A stretch of 64,000 nucleotides of DNA from Aequorivita antarctica (GCF_007997155.1 NZ_VORT01000003.1:248001-312000); one strand, 5' to 3'; counted from the first letter of the stretch, positions 16,296 to 27,850 are shown. Notes: generated from the sequence alone by a model not told the origin. Translations and numbers: made by a program.

Positions 16296-17000
16296 TTACG
16301 TTTTTAAATCTTCAAATACTGTTCCCATTACAACCATATCTGCCCCAGCATTGTAAGCAGCTTGTTTTTGTGATTCGGTTTTTATTCCTCCACCAACGAT
16401 TAAAGGAATGTTGATAGTCTTTTTTACTTCGGAAATGATTTCGGTTTTAACAGGAAACTTGGCACCGCTGCCAGCTTCTAAATAAATAAGTTTAGCCCCC
16501 ATAAATTGTCCTGCTAAAGCAGTATGCACAATGACTTCAATATTTTTCTGTGAAAGAGGTTCCGTCTTGGTCACTTTTGAGACTGCCGAATCGTTCCCGC
16601 CATCTATCAAAATATAGCCAGTAGAAATGATTTCCAAATTTGAATTTTTCAGTTTTGAAATTGATTTTATTTGCTGGCCTACTAAATATTCAGCGTTTCT
16701 TCCAGAAAGCAATGTCAAAAACAAAAGTGCGTCCGCAAATGATGTAATCTGTGAATAGTCTCCCGGAAAAAGAAATATTGGAAGTTTCGTTTCAGCTTTT
16801 AGTGCTTTTACAGTTTCTTCGGTTTTGCCATGTGCAACAGAGCTTCCGCCTACAAAAAGATGGGTAGTTTTCTTAGGAGTTTTATTCAAAAATGATTTTA
16901 TTTCTGAAATAACAAACTTATCGGGATCAATCAAAATGGCAAGTTGCTTCTCCTTTTCGGCTACCGATTCCAGAAAAGATCTGTAAAACGATTCTTCCAT
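16296..17000 (-). CDS. geranylgeranylglyceryl phosphate synthase (PcrB-like)
   Basis: 234 residues, a TIM-barrel prenyltransferase. Seen motifs: LIDPDKF (start of barrel), GGSSVAHG, GYILIDGG, YLEAGSGAKFPV, LIVGGGIKTESQ (phosphate loop) and ADMVVMGTVFED. The family joins a polyprenyl diphosphate to glycerol-1-phosphate, the first ether-lipid step of Archaea. Flavobacterial homologues have been characterised as GGGP synthases, but the lipid made in bacteria is unclear. Start codon directly follows the PPTase stop with no gap. Confidence 0.92.
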   Translation of the reverse strand: MEESFYRSFLESVAEKEKQLAILIDPDKFVISEIKSFLNKTPKKTTHLFVGGSSVAHGKTEETVKALKAETKLPIFLFPGDYSQITSFADALLFLTLLSGRNAEYLVGQQIKSISKLKNSNLEIISTGYILIDGGNDSAVSKVTKTEPLSQKNIEVIVHTALAGQFMGAKLIYLEAGSGAKFPVKTEIISEVKKTINIPLIVGGGIKTESQKQAAYNAGADMVVMGTVFEDLKT

Positions 17001-17639
17001 TTATTGCTTTTCAGAAATAAGGGCGTAGGCGCAAGTAAAACCTTCAAACTCCAAAAAATCTACATTATATTTTTGGGTTTTATCTTCATAGGTAACTGTG
17101 GCAGTGGTTTTATAATCATCAAGCATAAATTCTTCAACATAAATATTCTCCAAAAAACTAACTCCTTTTTCTGCAAAACTTTTATAAAGTGATTCTTTGC
17201 CGCACCAAACAATGGTGAGTTTGCGCATCATTGCATCTTCATTGGCTATGGTTCGGTATTCCTCGATAGGGGTGAATTTATGGGCTATTCTGAGGATTTT
17301 GCTTCGTTGCATTTCGATGTCAATTCCCACTTCAAAATCACTAATAATTATTGCCGAAAAATTGAAGGAATGCGTAATTGAAATATGCTTATCGCCCGTT
17401 AAATGGGGCTTTCCGTTTTCGTCATAATACAAATCGTGATCTGAATATCCTTCCAAAGCCATCAGATGCCGAATGCTCATAAAGCCTCGACGATGCAGAT
17501 CACTTTTCATATTAACGACTCGGTTTGAACAATTTTTTGTGAGATCTATACCATCCGAAAGCGTTTCAAAAGATTCTTCAATCTTCCAAATGAAGACTTT
17601 AGTGGTTGGATTAACTGTTATAGTTTTGTAAAGTGGCAT
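17001..17639 (-). CDS. 4'-phosphopantetheinyl transferase superfamily protein
   Basis: 212 residues. The catalytic motifs are in place: GIDIEM (metal-binding Asp and Glu) and WCGKESLYKSF. The N-terminal half has the HLTGDKHISITHSFNFSA segment. Such Sfp-type enzymes load phosphopantetheine on carrier proteins. Carrier-protein genes are not nearby, so the substrate is unknown; acyl carrier protein or a polyketide/flexirubin system elsewhere would be candidates. It is the first gene of the seven-gene operon, divergent from ahcY. Confidence 0.9.
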   Translation of the reverse strand: MPLYKTITVNPTTKVFIWKIEESFETLSDGIDLTKNCSNRVVNMKSDLHRRGFMSIRHLMALEGYSDHDLYYDENGKPHLTGDKHISITHSFNFSAIIISDFEVGIDIEMQRSKILRIAHKFTPIEEYRTIANEDAMMRKLTIVWCGKESLYKSFAEKGVSFLENIYVEEFMLDDYKTTATVTYEDKTQKYNVDFLEFEGFTCAYALISEKQ

Positions 17640-17660
17640 AAACTTTTAAAGTATATTTTG

Positions 17661-17720
17661 TAGTTTTGCAGACTGAAAAACAGAAATTAATTTTTAACAA
17701 ATACCCGCTTTCGAGGGTAT
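17661..17720 (+). promoter_or_regulatory. ahcY promoter -7 box and leader hairpin
   Basis: TAGTTTTG (17661-17668) fits TAnnTTTG; the predicted leader is about 60 bases. It contains a small hairpin, ATACCC (17701-17706) with GGGTAT (17715-17720). There is no T-run, so it is not a terminator; a role in translation control is possible. Confidence 0.45.
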
Positions 17721-17733
17721 AAATATAACAAAT

Positions 17734-19050
17734 ATGTCAACGAAAACTGTGCCTTACACGGCGTTTAAAGTAAAAGATATTACCCTTGCCGACTGGGGAA
17801 GAAAAGAAATTGAGCTTGCAGAAGCTGAAATGCCAGGGCTTATGAGCTTGCGTGAAGAATACGGAAACGAGCAGCCTTTGAAGGGTGCACGTATTGCTGG
17901 ATGTCTTCACATGACCATTCAAACTGCAGTACTGATTGAAACTTTAAAAGCATTAGGTGCTGAAGTTACTTGGAGTTCATGTAACATTTTCTCTACCCAA
18001 GACCATGCTGCAGCTGCAATTGCTGCTGCTGGATTTCCTGTTTACGCATGGAAAGGTATGAACGAAGAAGAATTTGACTGGTGTATTGAGCAAACGCTTT
18101 TCTTTGGCGAAGATCGCAAACCGTTGAACATGATTCTTGATGATGGTGGTGATTTAACAAATATGGTTTTGGACAAATATCCAGAGCTTGCAGCTGGCGT
18201 AAAAGGAATTTCTGAAGAAACAACTACTGGTGTTCACCGTCTATACGAGCGTGTGAAAAAAGGAACTTTACCAATGCCAGCAATCAATATCAACGATAGT
18301 GTAACCAAAAGTAAATTTGACAATAAATACGGTTGTCGCGAAAGCGCTGTGGATGCAATCCGTCGTGCGACTGACATTATGCTTGCCGGAAAACGCGTAG
18401 TAGTTTGCGGATATGGCGATGTGGGTAAAGGAACTGCCGCTTCTTTTAAAGGTGCAGGAAGTATCGTTACCGTTACGGAAATTGACCCAATTTGTGCTTT
18501 GCAAGCTGCAATGGACGGTTTTGAAGTGAAAAAACTGGAAACGGTTATAAAAACAGCAGATATCGTTATCACTACTACGGGAAATAAAGATATTATCCGT
18601 CCTGAGCATTTTGAAGCGATGAAGGATAAGACCATTGTTTGTAATATTGGGCATTTTGACAATGAAATTGCAGTTTCTTGGTTGAACAAAACCCACGGAA
18701 ATTCAAAAGTGGAAATTAAACCACAAGTTGACAAATACACTATTAATGGAAAAGACATTATTCTTTTGGCTGAAGGCCGTTTGGTAAACCTAGGTTGTGC
18801 TACGGGTCACCCAAGTTTTGTAATGAGCAACTCTTTCACCAACCAAACATTGGCACAGATAGAGCTTTGGAAAAACGGTGAAAACTATGAAAGAGAAGTA
18901 TATATGCTTCCAAAGCATTTAGATGAAAAAGTGGCAAAACTTCACCTTGAAAAAATTGGGGTGGAACTTACGGAACTTACAAAGGAACAAGCCGATTATA
19001 TTGGTGTTACTGTTGAAGGACCATTTAAGCCAGAGTATTACAGGTACTAA
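17734..19050 (+). CDS. ahcY: adenosylhomocysteinase
   Basis: 438 residues. It reversibly splits S-adenosylhomocysteine to homocysteine and adenosine, keeping the methylation cycle running. The NAD-binding [17 protein letters not shown] and the active-site segments [31 protein letters not shown] and [11 protein letters not shown] are complete, ending in the conserved KPEYYRY. The gene is monocistronic: it is followed by a repeat and a clear terminator. Codon use is that of a well-expressed gene. Confidence 0.98.
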   Translation: MSTKTVPYTAFKVKDITLADWGRKEIELAEAEMPGLMSLREEYGNEQPLKGARIAGCLHMTIQTAVLIETLKALGAEVTWSSCNIFSTQDHAAAAIAAAGFPVYAWKGMNEEEFDWCIEQTLFFGEDRKPLNMILDDGGDLTNMVLDKYPELAAGVKGISEETTTGVHRLYERVKKGTLPMPAININDSVTKSKFDNKYGCRESAVDAIRRATDIMLAGKRVVVCGYGDVGKGTAASFKGAGSIVTVTEIDPICALQAAMDGFEVKKLETVIKTADIVITTTGNKDIIRPEHFEAMKDKTIVCNIGHFDNEIAVSWLNKTHGNSKVEIKPQVDKYTINGKDIILLAEGRLVNLGCATGHPSFVMSNSFTNQTLAQIELWKNGENYEREVYMLPKHLDEKVAKLHLEKIGVELTELTKEQADYIGVTVEGPFKPEYYRY

Positions 19051-19080
19051 TGATTAACGATTGTAGATTTACGATTTTTT
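19051..19080. repeat. GATT-type dispersed repeat
   Basis: Units GATTAAC-GATTGTA-GATTTAC-GATTTTT follow the ahcY stop directly and match the repeat found in the riboswitch arm at 8191..8282. Confidence 0.5.
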
Positions 19081-19087
19081 AAAATTG

Positions 19088-19117
19088 AAACCCTTGCAGC
19101 GATGTGAGGGTTTTTTT
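19088..19117 (+). terminator. ahcY terminator
   Basis: AAACCCT pairs with AGGGTTT around a loop of about a dozen bases, followed by a T-run (TTTTTTT). Confidence 0.85.
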
Positions 19118-19168
19118 ATGGAAAATATTTAACTTTTACAAAACAAAGATTATTCTTATTTTAATTGA

Positions 19169-19642
19169 ATGATGATTTATGAAGAAGAAAAAATAAAAGT
19201 CCCACGATTCAAAGAAGAATCTGGCTTCTACACCACAAAAAAGCGCTCTAAAATGATGAGCAAAATTCGTGGTAAGAACACCAAGAGCGAATTACTTTTC
19301 AGAAGAGCACTTTGGAAAAAAGGGATTCGTTATAGTGTTGATAGCAAAAGACTTCCCGGAAAACCCGATGTTTCCATCCAAAAATACAAACTTGTAGTTT
19401 TTATTGATGGCGAATTCTGGCACGGCTACAATTGGCCAGAACGGAAAGAAACTTTAAAAGCCAATAGAGGTTTTTGGATTCCGAAAATTGAACGAAATAT
19501 GCAGCGCGACCGCGAAGTGAACAGACATTTAGAAGAAATGGGGTTCACGATTTTCCGGTTTTGGACCAACGAAATAAAGAACAACCTAGACAAATGCATC
19601 AACGATGTATTAGTTTACATAAACACAGGACAAAATGATTAA
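19169..19642 (+). CDS. Vsr-like (very short patch repair) endonuclease lacking zinc ligands
   Basis: 157 residues. The N-terminal RSKMMSKIRGKNTKSE, the LPGKPD motif (Asp67, matching the catalytic Asp of Vsr), FWHG (His85) and the RNMQRDREVNRHLEE helix align along the whole of the family. By comparison with E. coli Vsr from memory, the zinc-binding Cys/His positions are Glu82, Tyr87, Trp89 and Asn134, and a second active-site His is Asp80. Vsr nicks at T:G mismatches left by deamination of 5-methylcytosine, normally beside a cytosine methylase gene; none is here. It overlaps the methionine aminotransferase gene by eight bases. Confidence 0.85.
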   Translation: MMIYEEEKIKVPRFKEESGFYTTKKRSKMMSKIRGKNTKSELLFRRALWKKGIRYSVDSKRLPGKPDVSIQKYKLVVFIDGEFWHGYNWPERKETLKANRGFWIPKIERNMQRDREVNRHLEEMGFTIFRFWTNEIKNNLDKCINDVLVYINTGQND

Positions 19643-20777
19643 GAATTCCAAACTCCCGAACATCCCAACCTCTATCTTTTCAACAATGAGCAAAATGGCA
19701 GTAGATCATAATGCCTTAAACCTTTCGCAAGGCTTTCCAAATTTTCCCAGTGACCCAGTTTTAAACGCTTTGGTTGACCAAGCGATGAATGATGGTTTTA
19801 ACCAATACGCTCCTATGCAAGGGGATTTTGAGCTGCGCATGGAAATTTCAAAAAAAATTGAATACCTTCATAATCATTTCTACAATCCCGACACCGAAAT
19901 CACAATAACGGCTGGAGCAACGCAGGCTATTTTTACAATTATTGCGGCAACTATAAGCAAAGGTGATGAAGTTATTATTTTCACTCCAGCCTACGATTGT
20001 TATGCGCCCACGGTGGAATTGTTCGGCGGAAAAATAATTCCTGTTCAATTAAAACCACCTTTTTACTCAGTGGATTGGCAGGAAGTTGCTGATAAAATTT
20101 CTTCAAAAACAAAAATGATAATCATCAACAGTCCGCACAACCCTAGCGGAATGCTTCTTTCTGAAAAAGATATGCTTCAATTGCAGGATTTGGCCGAAAA
20201 AAATGATTTATTGGTTTTGAGCGATGAAGTTTACGAACACATTATTTTTGATGGAAATGTGCATCAAAGTGCATCAAAATTTGAAGCCTTGGCGAAGCGA
20301 AGTTTTATAACAGCTTCCTTTGGAAAAACATTTCACAATACCGGTTGGAAGATAGGTTATTGCGCCGCTCCGGAAAGATTGATGAAAGAGTTCCAAAAAG
20401 TACATCAATTTGTGGTTTTCTGTGTAAACCATCCTATTCAAAAGGCTTTAGCAACATATTTGAAAGATTCCCACCACTATCTAAAACTTTCAGATTTTTA
20501 TCAGCAAAAGCGTGACTTTTTTCTGCATTTAATGGAAGGCTCCAATTTCAAGATTATTCCTTCGAAGGGAACATATTTCCAAATGCTTGATTTTTCAGAA
20601 ATTTCAAACGAAAGTGATATCGCCTTTTCAGAAAGGCTTACGAAAGAATTTAAGATTGCAACAATACCTACATCGGTTTTTAATGAAGGAAAAAAAGATT
20701 TCAAACAAATAAGAGTGTGTTTTGCCAAAACCGATGAAACTTTAGCGCAAGCTGCACATATTTTGAAACAATTTTGA
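19635..20777 (+). CDS. methionine aminotransferase (class I/II, YbdL/KAT-like)
   Basis: 380 residues. A fold-type I PLP enzyme: NLSQGFPNFPSDP and NQYAPMQGDFELR at the N-terminus, the NSPHNPSGM cofactor-site block, and the PLP lysine Lys231 in ASFGKTFHNTGWK. This branch prefers methionine or glutamine-type substrates and pairs with omega-amidase in the methionine salvage route. An omega-amidase-like gene lies at 23764, separated by katG and an ankyrin gene. The start overlaps the Vsr-like gene by eight bases, so the two are cotranscribed. Confidence 0.92.
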   Translation: MIKNSKLPNIPTSIFSTMSKMAVDHNALNLSQGFPNFPSDPVLNALVDQAMNDGFNQYAPMQGDFELRMEISKKIEYLHNHFYNPDTEITITAGATQAIFTIIAATISKGDEVIIFTPAYDCYAPTVELFGGKIIPVQLKPPFYSVDWQEVADKISSKTKMIIINSPHNPSGMLLSEKDMLQLQDLAEKNDLLVLSDEVYEHIIFDGNVHQSASKFEALAKRSFITASFGKTFHNTGWKIGYCAAPERLMKEFQKVHQFVVFCVNHPIQKALATYLKDSHHYLKLSDFYQQKRDFFLHLMEGSNFKIIPSKGTYFQMLDFSEISNESDIAFSERLTKEFKIATIPTSVFNEGKKDFKQIRVCFAKTDETLAQAAHILKQF

Positions 20778-20888
20778 TTCTTAAAATCTATAGATATGAT
20801 CAAGAACAATAAGTTTTATCGATTCAAAGATTAAAACATCCGATTGAATTTTGGTTTAAAAAGGTTTTATAAAGTCGTATTTTCGTGA

Positions 20889-23192
<2,304 letters not shown>

Positions 23193-23220
23193 TCTAAATG
23201 TACTTATTTTATAAATCAAA

Positions 23221-23253
23221 CAGAGTTGCAATTTATGTGACTCTGTTTTTTTA
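23221..23253 (+). terminator. katG terminator
   Basis: CAGAGT pairs with ACTCTG around a 13-base loop, followed by TTTTTTTA. Confidence 0.8.
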
Positions 23254-23265
23254 CTTTTATAACGA

Positions 23266-23742
23266 ATGAAGGAACAACTTTTTATTGCCATAAGAGAGGA
23301 AAATTTGTCGGAAGTTGAAAGACTTTTGAAAAATAATCCTGAACTGGTTTCCACGAAGGATGCACGTGGCTCGACGCCTTTGTTGCTCGCAACCTATTAT
23401 GGCTTATACGATATTTCAGAAATTATTTTGAAATATCCACAAAACATTAACGAGCAAGATGTTTCAGGAAACACTGCTTTGATGGGGGTTTGTTTTAAAG
23501 GCTTTGAACATATTGCAAAACTACTGTTGCAAAACGACGCCAATCCAAATATTACAAATTTCAATGGAACTACAGCTTTAATATTTGCTACCACTTTTGG
23601 AAGAAAAGGAATAGCGTGGATGCTTATGGAAAAAGGGGCTAACACTTCTATAAAAGACGATAGAGGATTGACTGCTGCAGATCACGCAAAAATGCAGGGA
23701 ATACGGGAAATGGCGGAATTGCTTGAAAAGAAAAAAGAATAG
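23266..23742 (+). CDS. ankyrin-repeat protein (AnkB-like partner of catalase)
   Basis: 158 residues made of about four ankyrin repeats (roughly 4-33, 37-68, 71-101 and 104-135), with the typical GSTPLLLATYYG, GNTALMGVCFKG and GTTALIFATTFGR helices. No signal peptide. The repeats mediate protein contacts. In Pseudomonas aeruginosa an ankyrin gene beside a catalase gene (ankB-katB) is needed for full catalase activity, so the placement 73 bases after katG is suggestive. A terminator separates the two; TACTTTTA six bases before the ATG may be a separate -7 box. Confidence 0.9.
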   Translation: MKEQLFIAIREENLSEVERLLKNNPELVSTKDARGSTPLLLATYYGLYDISEIILKYPQNINEQDVSGNTALMGVCFKGFEHIAKLLLQNDANPNITNFNGTTALIFATTFGRKGIAWMLMEKGANTSIKDDRGLTAADHAKMQGIREMAELLEKKKE

Positions 23743-23763
23743 ATATTAAAAAAAAGAAAGGGT

Positions 23764-24543
23764 TTGAACGAAAGACTTAAAATAACAATCATTCAAAGTG
23801 AGTTGCATTGGGAGAATGCCGAAGCAAATCGGGCAATGTTTTCTGAGAAAATTCAAAATATTGAAGGTGAAACAGATTTAATTATTCTTCCCGAAATGTT
23901 TTCAACTGGATTTTCAATGAATGCCGAAAAACTTGCTGAACCAAATGATGGAGAAACTTTAAATTGGATGGTTTCCGAGGCACAGAAAAAAAATTGCGCA
24001 ATAACTGGAAGCGTGATTATTTCTGAAAACGGTAACTATTACAACCGCCTTTTTTTTATTTTTCCCGATGGCAATTATAAAAAATATGACAAAAAACACA
24101 CCTTCACTTTAGCAAAAGAAAACGAAACTTATAAAGCCGGAACCAAACGATTGATCGTGGATTACAAAGGTTGGAAACTTTGTCCGCTGGTTTGTTATGA
24201 CCTGCGTTTTCCAGTTTGGGCAAGGAATACCGAAGATTATGATGTGTTGATTTATGTTGCCAATTGGCCAAAAACGCGTATTGTAGCTTGGGACACTTTG
24301 CTTCGAGCCCGTGCTATTGAAAATATGGCCTACTGCATTGGCGTAAACCGAATAGGTTTGGACGGAAATGACCACGAATATATAGGCCATTCCACGGTTT
24401 ATGATGTTTTAGGCAAACAAATGTCTATAACTTCTTTTGAAAAAGAATTTACTGAAACAGTAATTTTGGAAAAGAAACACATTGAAAATAACAGAAAACA
24501 CCTTCAATTTTTGAAAGATCGCGACGCCTTTACTTTAACGTAA
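23764..24543 (+). CDS. omega-amidase-like carbon-nitrogen hydrolase (YafV type)
   Basis: 259 residues, read from a TTG start at 23764 preceded by a purine-rich AAAAAAGAAAGGG; no in-frame ATG fits the family N-terminus (LKITIIQSELHWEN). The nitrilase triad is present: Glu44 (ILPEMF), Lys110 (YDKKHTF) and Cys144 (LVCYDLRFPVWAR). YafV-type enzymes hydrolyse alpha-ketoglutaramate and the amide of ketomethylthiobutyrate, removing the product of glutamine/methionine transamination. The aminotransferase at 19635 is the expected partner. The last 14 bases overlap the convergent lipoprotein gene. Confidence 0.9.
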   Translation: MNERLKITIIQSELHWENAEANRAMFSEKIQNIEGETDLIILPEMFSTGFSMNAEKLAEPNDGETLNWMVSEAQKKNCAITGSVIISENGNYYNRLFFIFPDGNYKKYDKKHTFTLAKENETYKAGTKRLIVDYKGWKLCPLVCYDLRFPVWARNTEDYDVLIYVANWPKTRIVAWDTLLRARAIENMAYCIGVNRIGLDGNDHEYIGHSTVYDVLGKQMSITSFEKEFTETVILEKKHIENNRKHLQFLKDRDAFTLT

Positions 24544-26134
24544 AAGTCTCATTCAAACTCCAGTTGGAGCGTACTTCAATTTGTTTGGGGTAATAAATTA
24601 TTTTTTCGGTTTCCATTCGGTTTAAGAAACTTCCCGTATCCCAGCTACCGTTTTGGTTGTCGTCGTAAATAATTCTTACGAAATATTTATCGGGAGAAAG
24701 TTCGTCGAAAAAAACAGTTTTGTTTTCAGATAAATATTCTTCAGCAATAACGTTGTACTTACTATCCAACATTTGAACTATAACAGGAAAACGATTCACA
24801 TTTATTAATGTAAGATTCAGTGTCCCATAATCTGAAGTAAGACGTGTGTTTACGCTAAAATGAAGCGTATCGTTGGTTTTTTCAAAAAAATCTGTAATTG
24901 CTCCAGGCAGCAGTTCTATAGCATAGCTTTGATCTTCCTGCTTTGGAAAAAACACTTCGGCCCAATTGTATTTCTTGTTTACTCTTATTGTAGCTTCAAC
25001 CATGGACGAATCTTTCGCCATTACCTTAAATTTTTCAGCGTCAATAGAAACCAAAGGAGTGTTGGCGCGCAATTTAAAAGTGTCCTTCAATTTGAGCACT
25101 CCTGTTTTTACTGCCGAAATGTTCAGTGAATCTTTATAAAGTTCACGCATCCGAACTGTAACTGTGTCAATTATATTTCCACTCGCAACCTTAAAAATCA
25201 GGGAGTCTGTTTCAATGGCAGGTTTGAACCAGTAGTGAAGCGTGTCTTTCTTTTCGTCTTTAAAAGTTCTAGAAATATAATCTTGTGGTACTTCGGAAAT
25301 TATTTCAACATTCAAACTATCCACATGGCCCTCATAGCCAAAAACAATATGGTTTTTACCCAATTGACTCGGCCTCGCAAGTTTGTAATCTGGCATTTCC
25401 TTAAAAAGAGTCAATGAATAAGCAGAATCCGTTGGCACGGAAACCAGCTCTTTTACAAACCCAATTTTATCATTTTTCGGCTGAAAAGTGTAGTCGTTAT
25501 TTTTTTCTTTCAACGCGAGCAACAAATAGTTCCCCTCTTTTAAATTAGTAAGTTCAAAAGTGCCCGTACTGTCTTTTGTAACGGTTATATAAGTTGGCTT
25601 TTCTGAATAAACCAATGAATCATTAAAAGTTTCGTTGGCTTCATAAAGCATTACGGTTGTAGGAATTTCTGGTGAAATGAGTTGTGCATCCTTCACTTTT
25701 CCCGATAATTTTAAGCTATCGATATAACTTCCTGTGGAAAAAATATATTTAAAATACTCAAACTGGTTTCCTTCATTATTGTCCACAATACTCTTTCCAA
25801 AGTTGAAAGAATAGGTTGTGTTCGGTTTTAAAGTGTCTAACAATTTTATTTTCAGTGTTTTTGAAGTGCTGAGCGGCGTGATAATGGGCGTATATTTCAT
25901 CGGTGGTGAAATGATGAGCTCCTTATTTAAATCTTTCAGCTTAATATACTCGTCAAAACGGATTTCAATTTCGTCTCCTGTAAAATTTGTACTGTAGTTT
26001 TCGGGACTACTTTTTACAATTATGGGCGGAATGGTATCCCGTGGGCCACCAGAAGGCGTTCCTTTTTTTGCGCAATCCACAAAAGAAAGCATAAATAGAA
26101 ATGCGATGGGTATATAAAGTAGGCGGTGTTTCAC
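24530..26134 (-). CDS. Ig-like (Big_5) domain lipoprotein
   Basis: 534 residues. The signal peptide ends at a lipobox cysteine, Cys21 (SFVDC), followed by a Gly/Pro/Ser linker. Residues about 36-135 form a Big_5 type Ig-like domain (TIPPIIVKSSPENYSTNFTGDEI, EIRFDEYIKL, PNTTYSFNFG). The remainder is beta-rich, with a carboxypeptidase-regulatory-like GTFELTNLKEGNYLLLALKE segment and a C-terminal repeat of similar type (DELSPDKYFVRIIYDDNQNG). Likely surface or periplasmic; function unknown. A conserved neighbour of comF in this group of bacteria, as far as I recall. Confidence 0.85.
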   Translation of the reverse strand: MKHRLLYIPIAFLFMLSFVDCAKKGTPSGGPRDTIPPIIVKSSPENYSTNFTGDEIEIRFDEYIKLKDLNKELIISPPMKYTPIITPLSTSKTLKIKLLDTLKPNTTYSFNFGKSIVDNNEGNQFEYFKYIFSTGSYIDSLKLSGKVKDAQLISPEIPTTVMLYEANETFNDSLVYSEKPTYITVTKDSTGTFELTNLKEGNYLLLALKEKNNDYTFQPKNDKIGFVKELVSVPTDSAYSLTLFKEMPDYKLARPSQLGKNHIVFGYEGHVDSLNVEIISEVPQDYISRTFKDEKKDTLHYWFKPAIETDSLIFKVASGNIIDTVTVRMRELYKDSLNISAVKTGVLKLKDTFKLRANTPLVSIDAEKFKVMAKDSSMVEATIRVNKKYNWAEVFFPKQEDQSYAIELLPGAITDFFEKTNDTLHFSVNTRLTSDYGTLNLTLINVNRFPVIVQMLDSKYNVIAEEYLSENKTVFFDELSPDKYFVRIIYDDNQNGSWDTGSFLNRMETEKIIYYPKQIEVRSNWSLNETFTLK

Positions 26135-26216
26135 GGAGTATTTTTAAAAAATTACTTGGGCGTTGAATTTAAGCTTCCAAAAATAAACAATAACCAATTA
26201 CTATTTCCAAATTACT

Positions 26217-26879
26217 TTAGCTTGTTGCAATTGTAGCAATGCTGATATTTACGTTTTCGCCTTTAAGCAGTTGTAGCGCGCATTTTTCAAGTGTGGCGCC
26301 CGTGGTAATAATATCATCCACCAACAAAACATGTTTATTTTTTATTTCACCCAGATTTTGAGTGTAGAATAATTCTTCGGCCTCAAAACGGAGTACCCTC
26401 GTTTTAAAAACTTGCGATCCGGTTTTAGAGATTTTAATCAAAATATCATCCCTATAGGGAACATTTAAAGCCAAGGCAATTTCCTTTCCGAATCCTTCCA
26501 CTTGGTTAAAGCCACGCTTTTTAAGCTTTTGTTTGTGCAAAGGAACAGGGATTACCATTTCTATTTCTCTATATTGATTGATTTCAGCCAATTCAGCACC
26601 CATCCATTTCCCAAAGAAAGAACTTATTTCCTTTTTCCCTCGATATTTTAAATTATGCAGCAATTCCTGTGTCAATCCCCTTTTCTGAAAGTAAACAAGC
26701 GCCGTTGCATTTTTTACCAAAAATCTCCCATAGAACTTATCCTTCAACATTTCACTTCCCGTTTTGTGAAAAGAAGCTACAGGAAGTGAATGAATACATT
26801 CCAAACAAAGCACCTCTTCTCCCTTATATAGCAGCTCTTTACAACCTATACAGACTTTAGGAAAAAGAAGATTTAACAT
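26217..26879 (-). CDS. comF: ComF family phosphoribosyltransferase-like protein
   Basis: 220 residues. An N-terminal zinc-finger (Cys10, Cys13, Cys25, Cys28) is followed by a phosphoribosyltransferase fold with the PRPP loop VLLVDDIITTGATL near the C-terminus and the PVPLHKQKLKKRGFNQ motif of ComF/GntX. Needed for handling of DNA taken up in transformation in several bacteria; the enzymatic role is unsettled. It is cotranscribed with, and 82 bases upstream of, the Ig-like lipoprotein gene. Confidence 0.92.
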   Translation of the reverse strand: MLNLLFPKVCIGCKELLYKGEEVLCLECIHSLPVASFHKTGSEMLKDKFYGRFLVKNATALVYFQKRGLTQELLHNLKYRGKKEISSFFGKWMGAELAEINQYREIEMVIPVPLHKQKLKKRGFNQVEGFGKEIALALNVPYRDDILIKISKTGSQVFKTRVLRFEAEELFYTQNLGEIKNKHVLLVDDIITTGATLEKCALQLLKGENVNISIATIATS

Positions 26880-26962
26880 ACTTTAAGAATTTTTACCATT
26901 TTGTAAACATATGTTAAAGAATTACCTGCCTACATTTACCGACTAAACTTAACTTATTAATT

Positions 26963-27850
26963 ATGAGTACTGAAAACGAAAACAATAGTGGCAAATTTAA
27001 GATCCTTATCGGGGTTCTTTCGGTTTTGCTTATTGCATTAGCGGTTTATACCGTAACATTGTTTAACGACAATAAATCTACGATTTCAAATCTTGAAACG
27101 CAAAAAGCTGATATCGAGCAGGAATTGGAAGGCTTAATTGCTAATTATGACGAAGTAATCAAGGATAACGAGCTTAAAGATAAAGATTTGCTTGCAGCCC
27201 GAGAAAGAATTACGGTTCTTTTGGACTCTGTAAAAGATGCTAAGGCCAACATTGGATTGATTGAAAGATATAAAGCCGAAGTGGGCAGGCTTAAACAAGA
27301 ACGTGTAATGCTTTTTAAACGCGCAGACAGTTTGATAGCCGCCAACAAACAGCTTGCTATAGAACGCGACAGTACTTCAACAGAGTTATCAAACACACGA
27401 ATGGTTGTTGATTCGGTAAGCCAAGAAAATATGGCAATGACTGAAACCATTAAAAAAGGTTCCGTAGTTAAAGCTACAGATTTACGTGGAGAAGCCGTTA
27501 TTATTAGAAGCAATGGAAAGGTTGTTGATACAAAACGCGCAAGTCGTGCCGATAAAATTAGAGCTTGCTTTACGCTAGCTCCAAATGCTATCGCCCAAAA
27601 AGGTGACAGGATTCTTTATGTACAGGTTATTAACCCAAAAAATAAAATGATGGGTGACGACACTGTGAAACAATTTGACAGCAAAAACCTTAACTACAGT
27701 GCTTCAACAAACGTTTTTTATGAAAATGATGAACTGGATGTATGTGTTTTGGTAAATGCCTCTGAATCTGATCTTGTGGAAGGTAGATATACTATCAACC
27801 TTTTTGATGGCCCAAGCCTAATTTCAACTACCACTTTGGAGTTGAAGTAG
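26963..27850 (+). CDS. membrane-anchored coiled-coil protein of unknown function
   Basis: 295 residues, family not named with certainty. A membrane helix at about 12-30 has a short cytosolic tail before it. Residues about 35-155 are strongly coiled-coil (heptads rich in Glu, Lys, Leu: LETQKADIEQELEGL, LLAARERITVLLDSVK). The C-terminal 130 residues form a compact beta-rich domain (RACFTLAPNAIAQKGDRILYVQV and DELDVCVLVNASE). Similar proteins in Bacteroidota are often named chromosome partitioning protein, without real support. Probably periplasmic. Terminator follows. Confidence 0.8.
   Translation: MSTENENNSGKFKILIGVLSVLLIALAVYTVTLFNDNKSTISNLETQKADIEQELEGLIANYDEVIKDNELKDKDLLAARERITVLLDSVKDAKANIGLIERYKAEVGRLKQERVMLFKRADSLIAANKQLAIERDSTSTELSNTRMVVDSVSQENMAMTETIKKGSVVKATDLRGEAVIIRSNGKVVDTKRASRADKIRACFTLAPNAIAQKGDRILYVQVINPKNKMMGDDTVKQFDSKNLNYSASTNVFYENDELDVCVLVNASESDLVEGRYTINLFDGPSLISTTTLELK

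Noticed and set aside
17701-17720. SAH or SAM riboswitch in the ahcY leader
   Set aside because: Only one short hairpin; none of the conserved SAH/SAM aptamer blocks are visible in about 60 bases.
18234-18758. Open frame of 174 codons on the strand opposite ahcY
   Set aside because: It lies wholly inside ahcY, has no family resemblance, and reflects codon bias of the sense gene.
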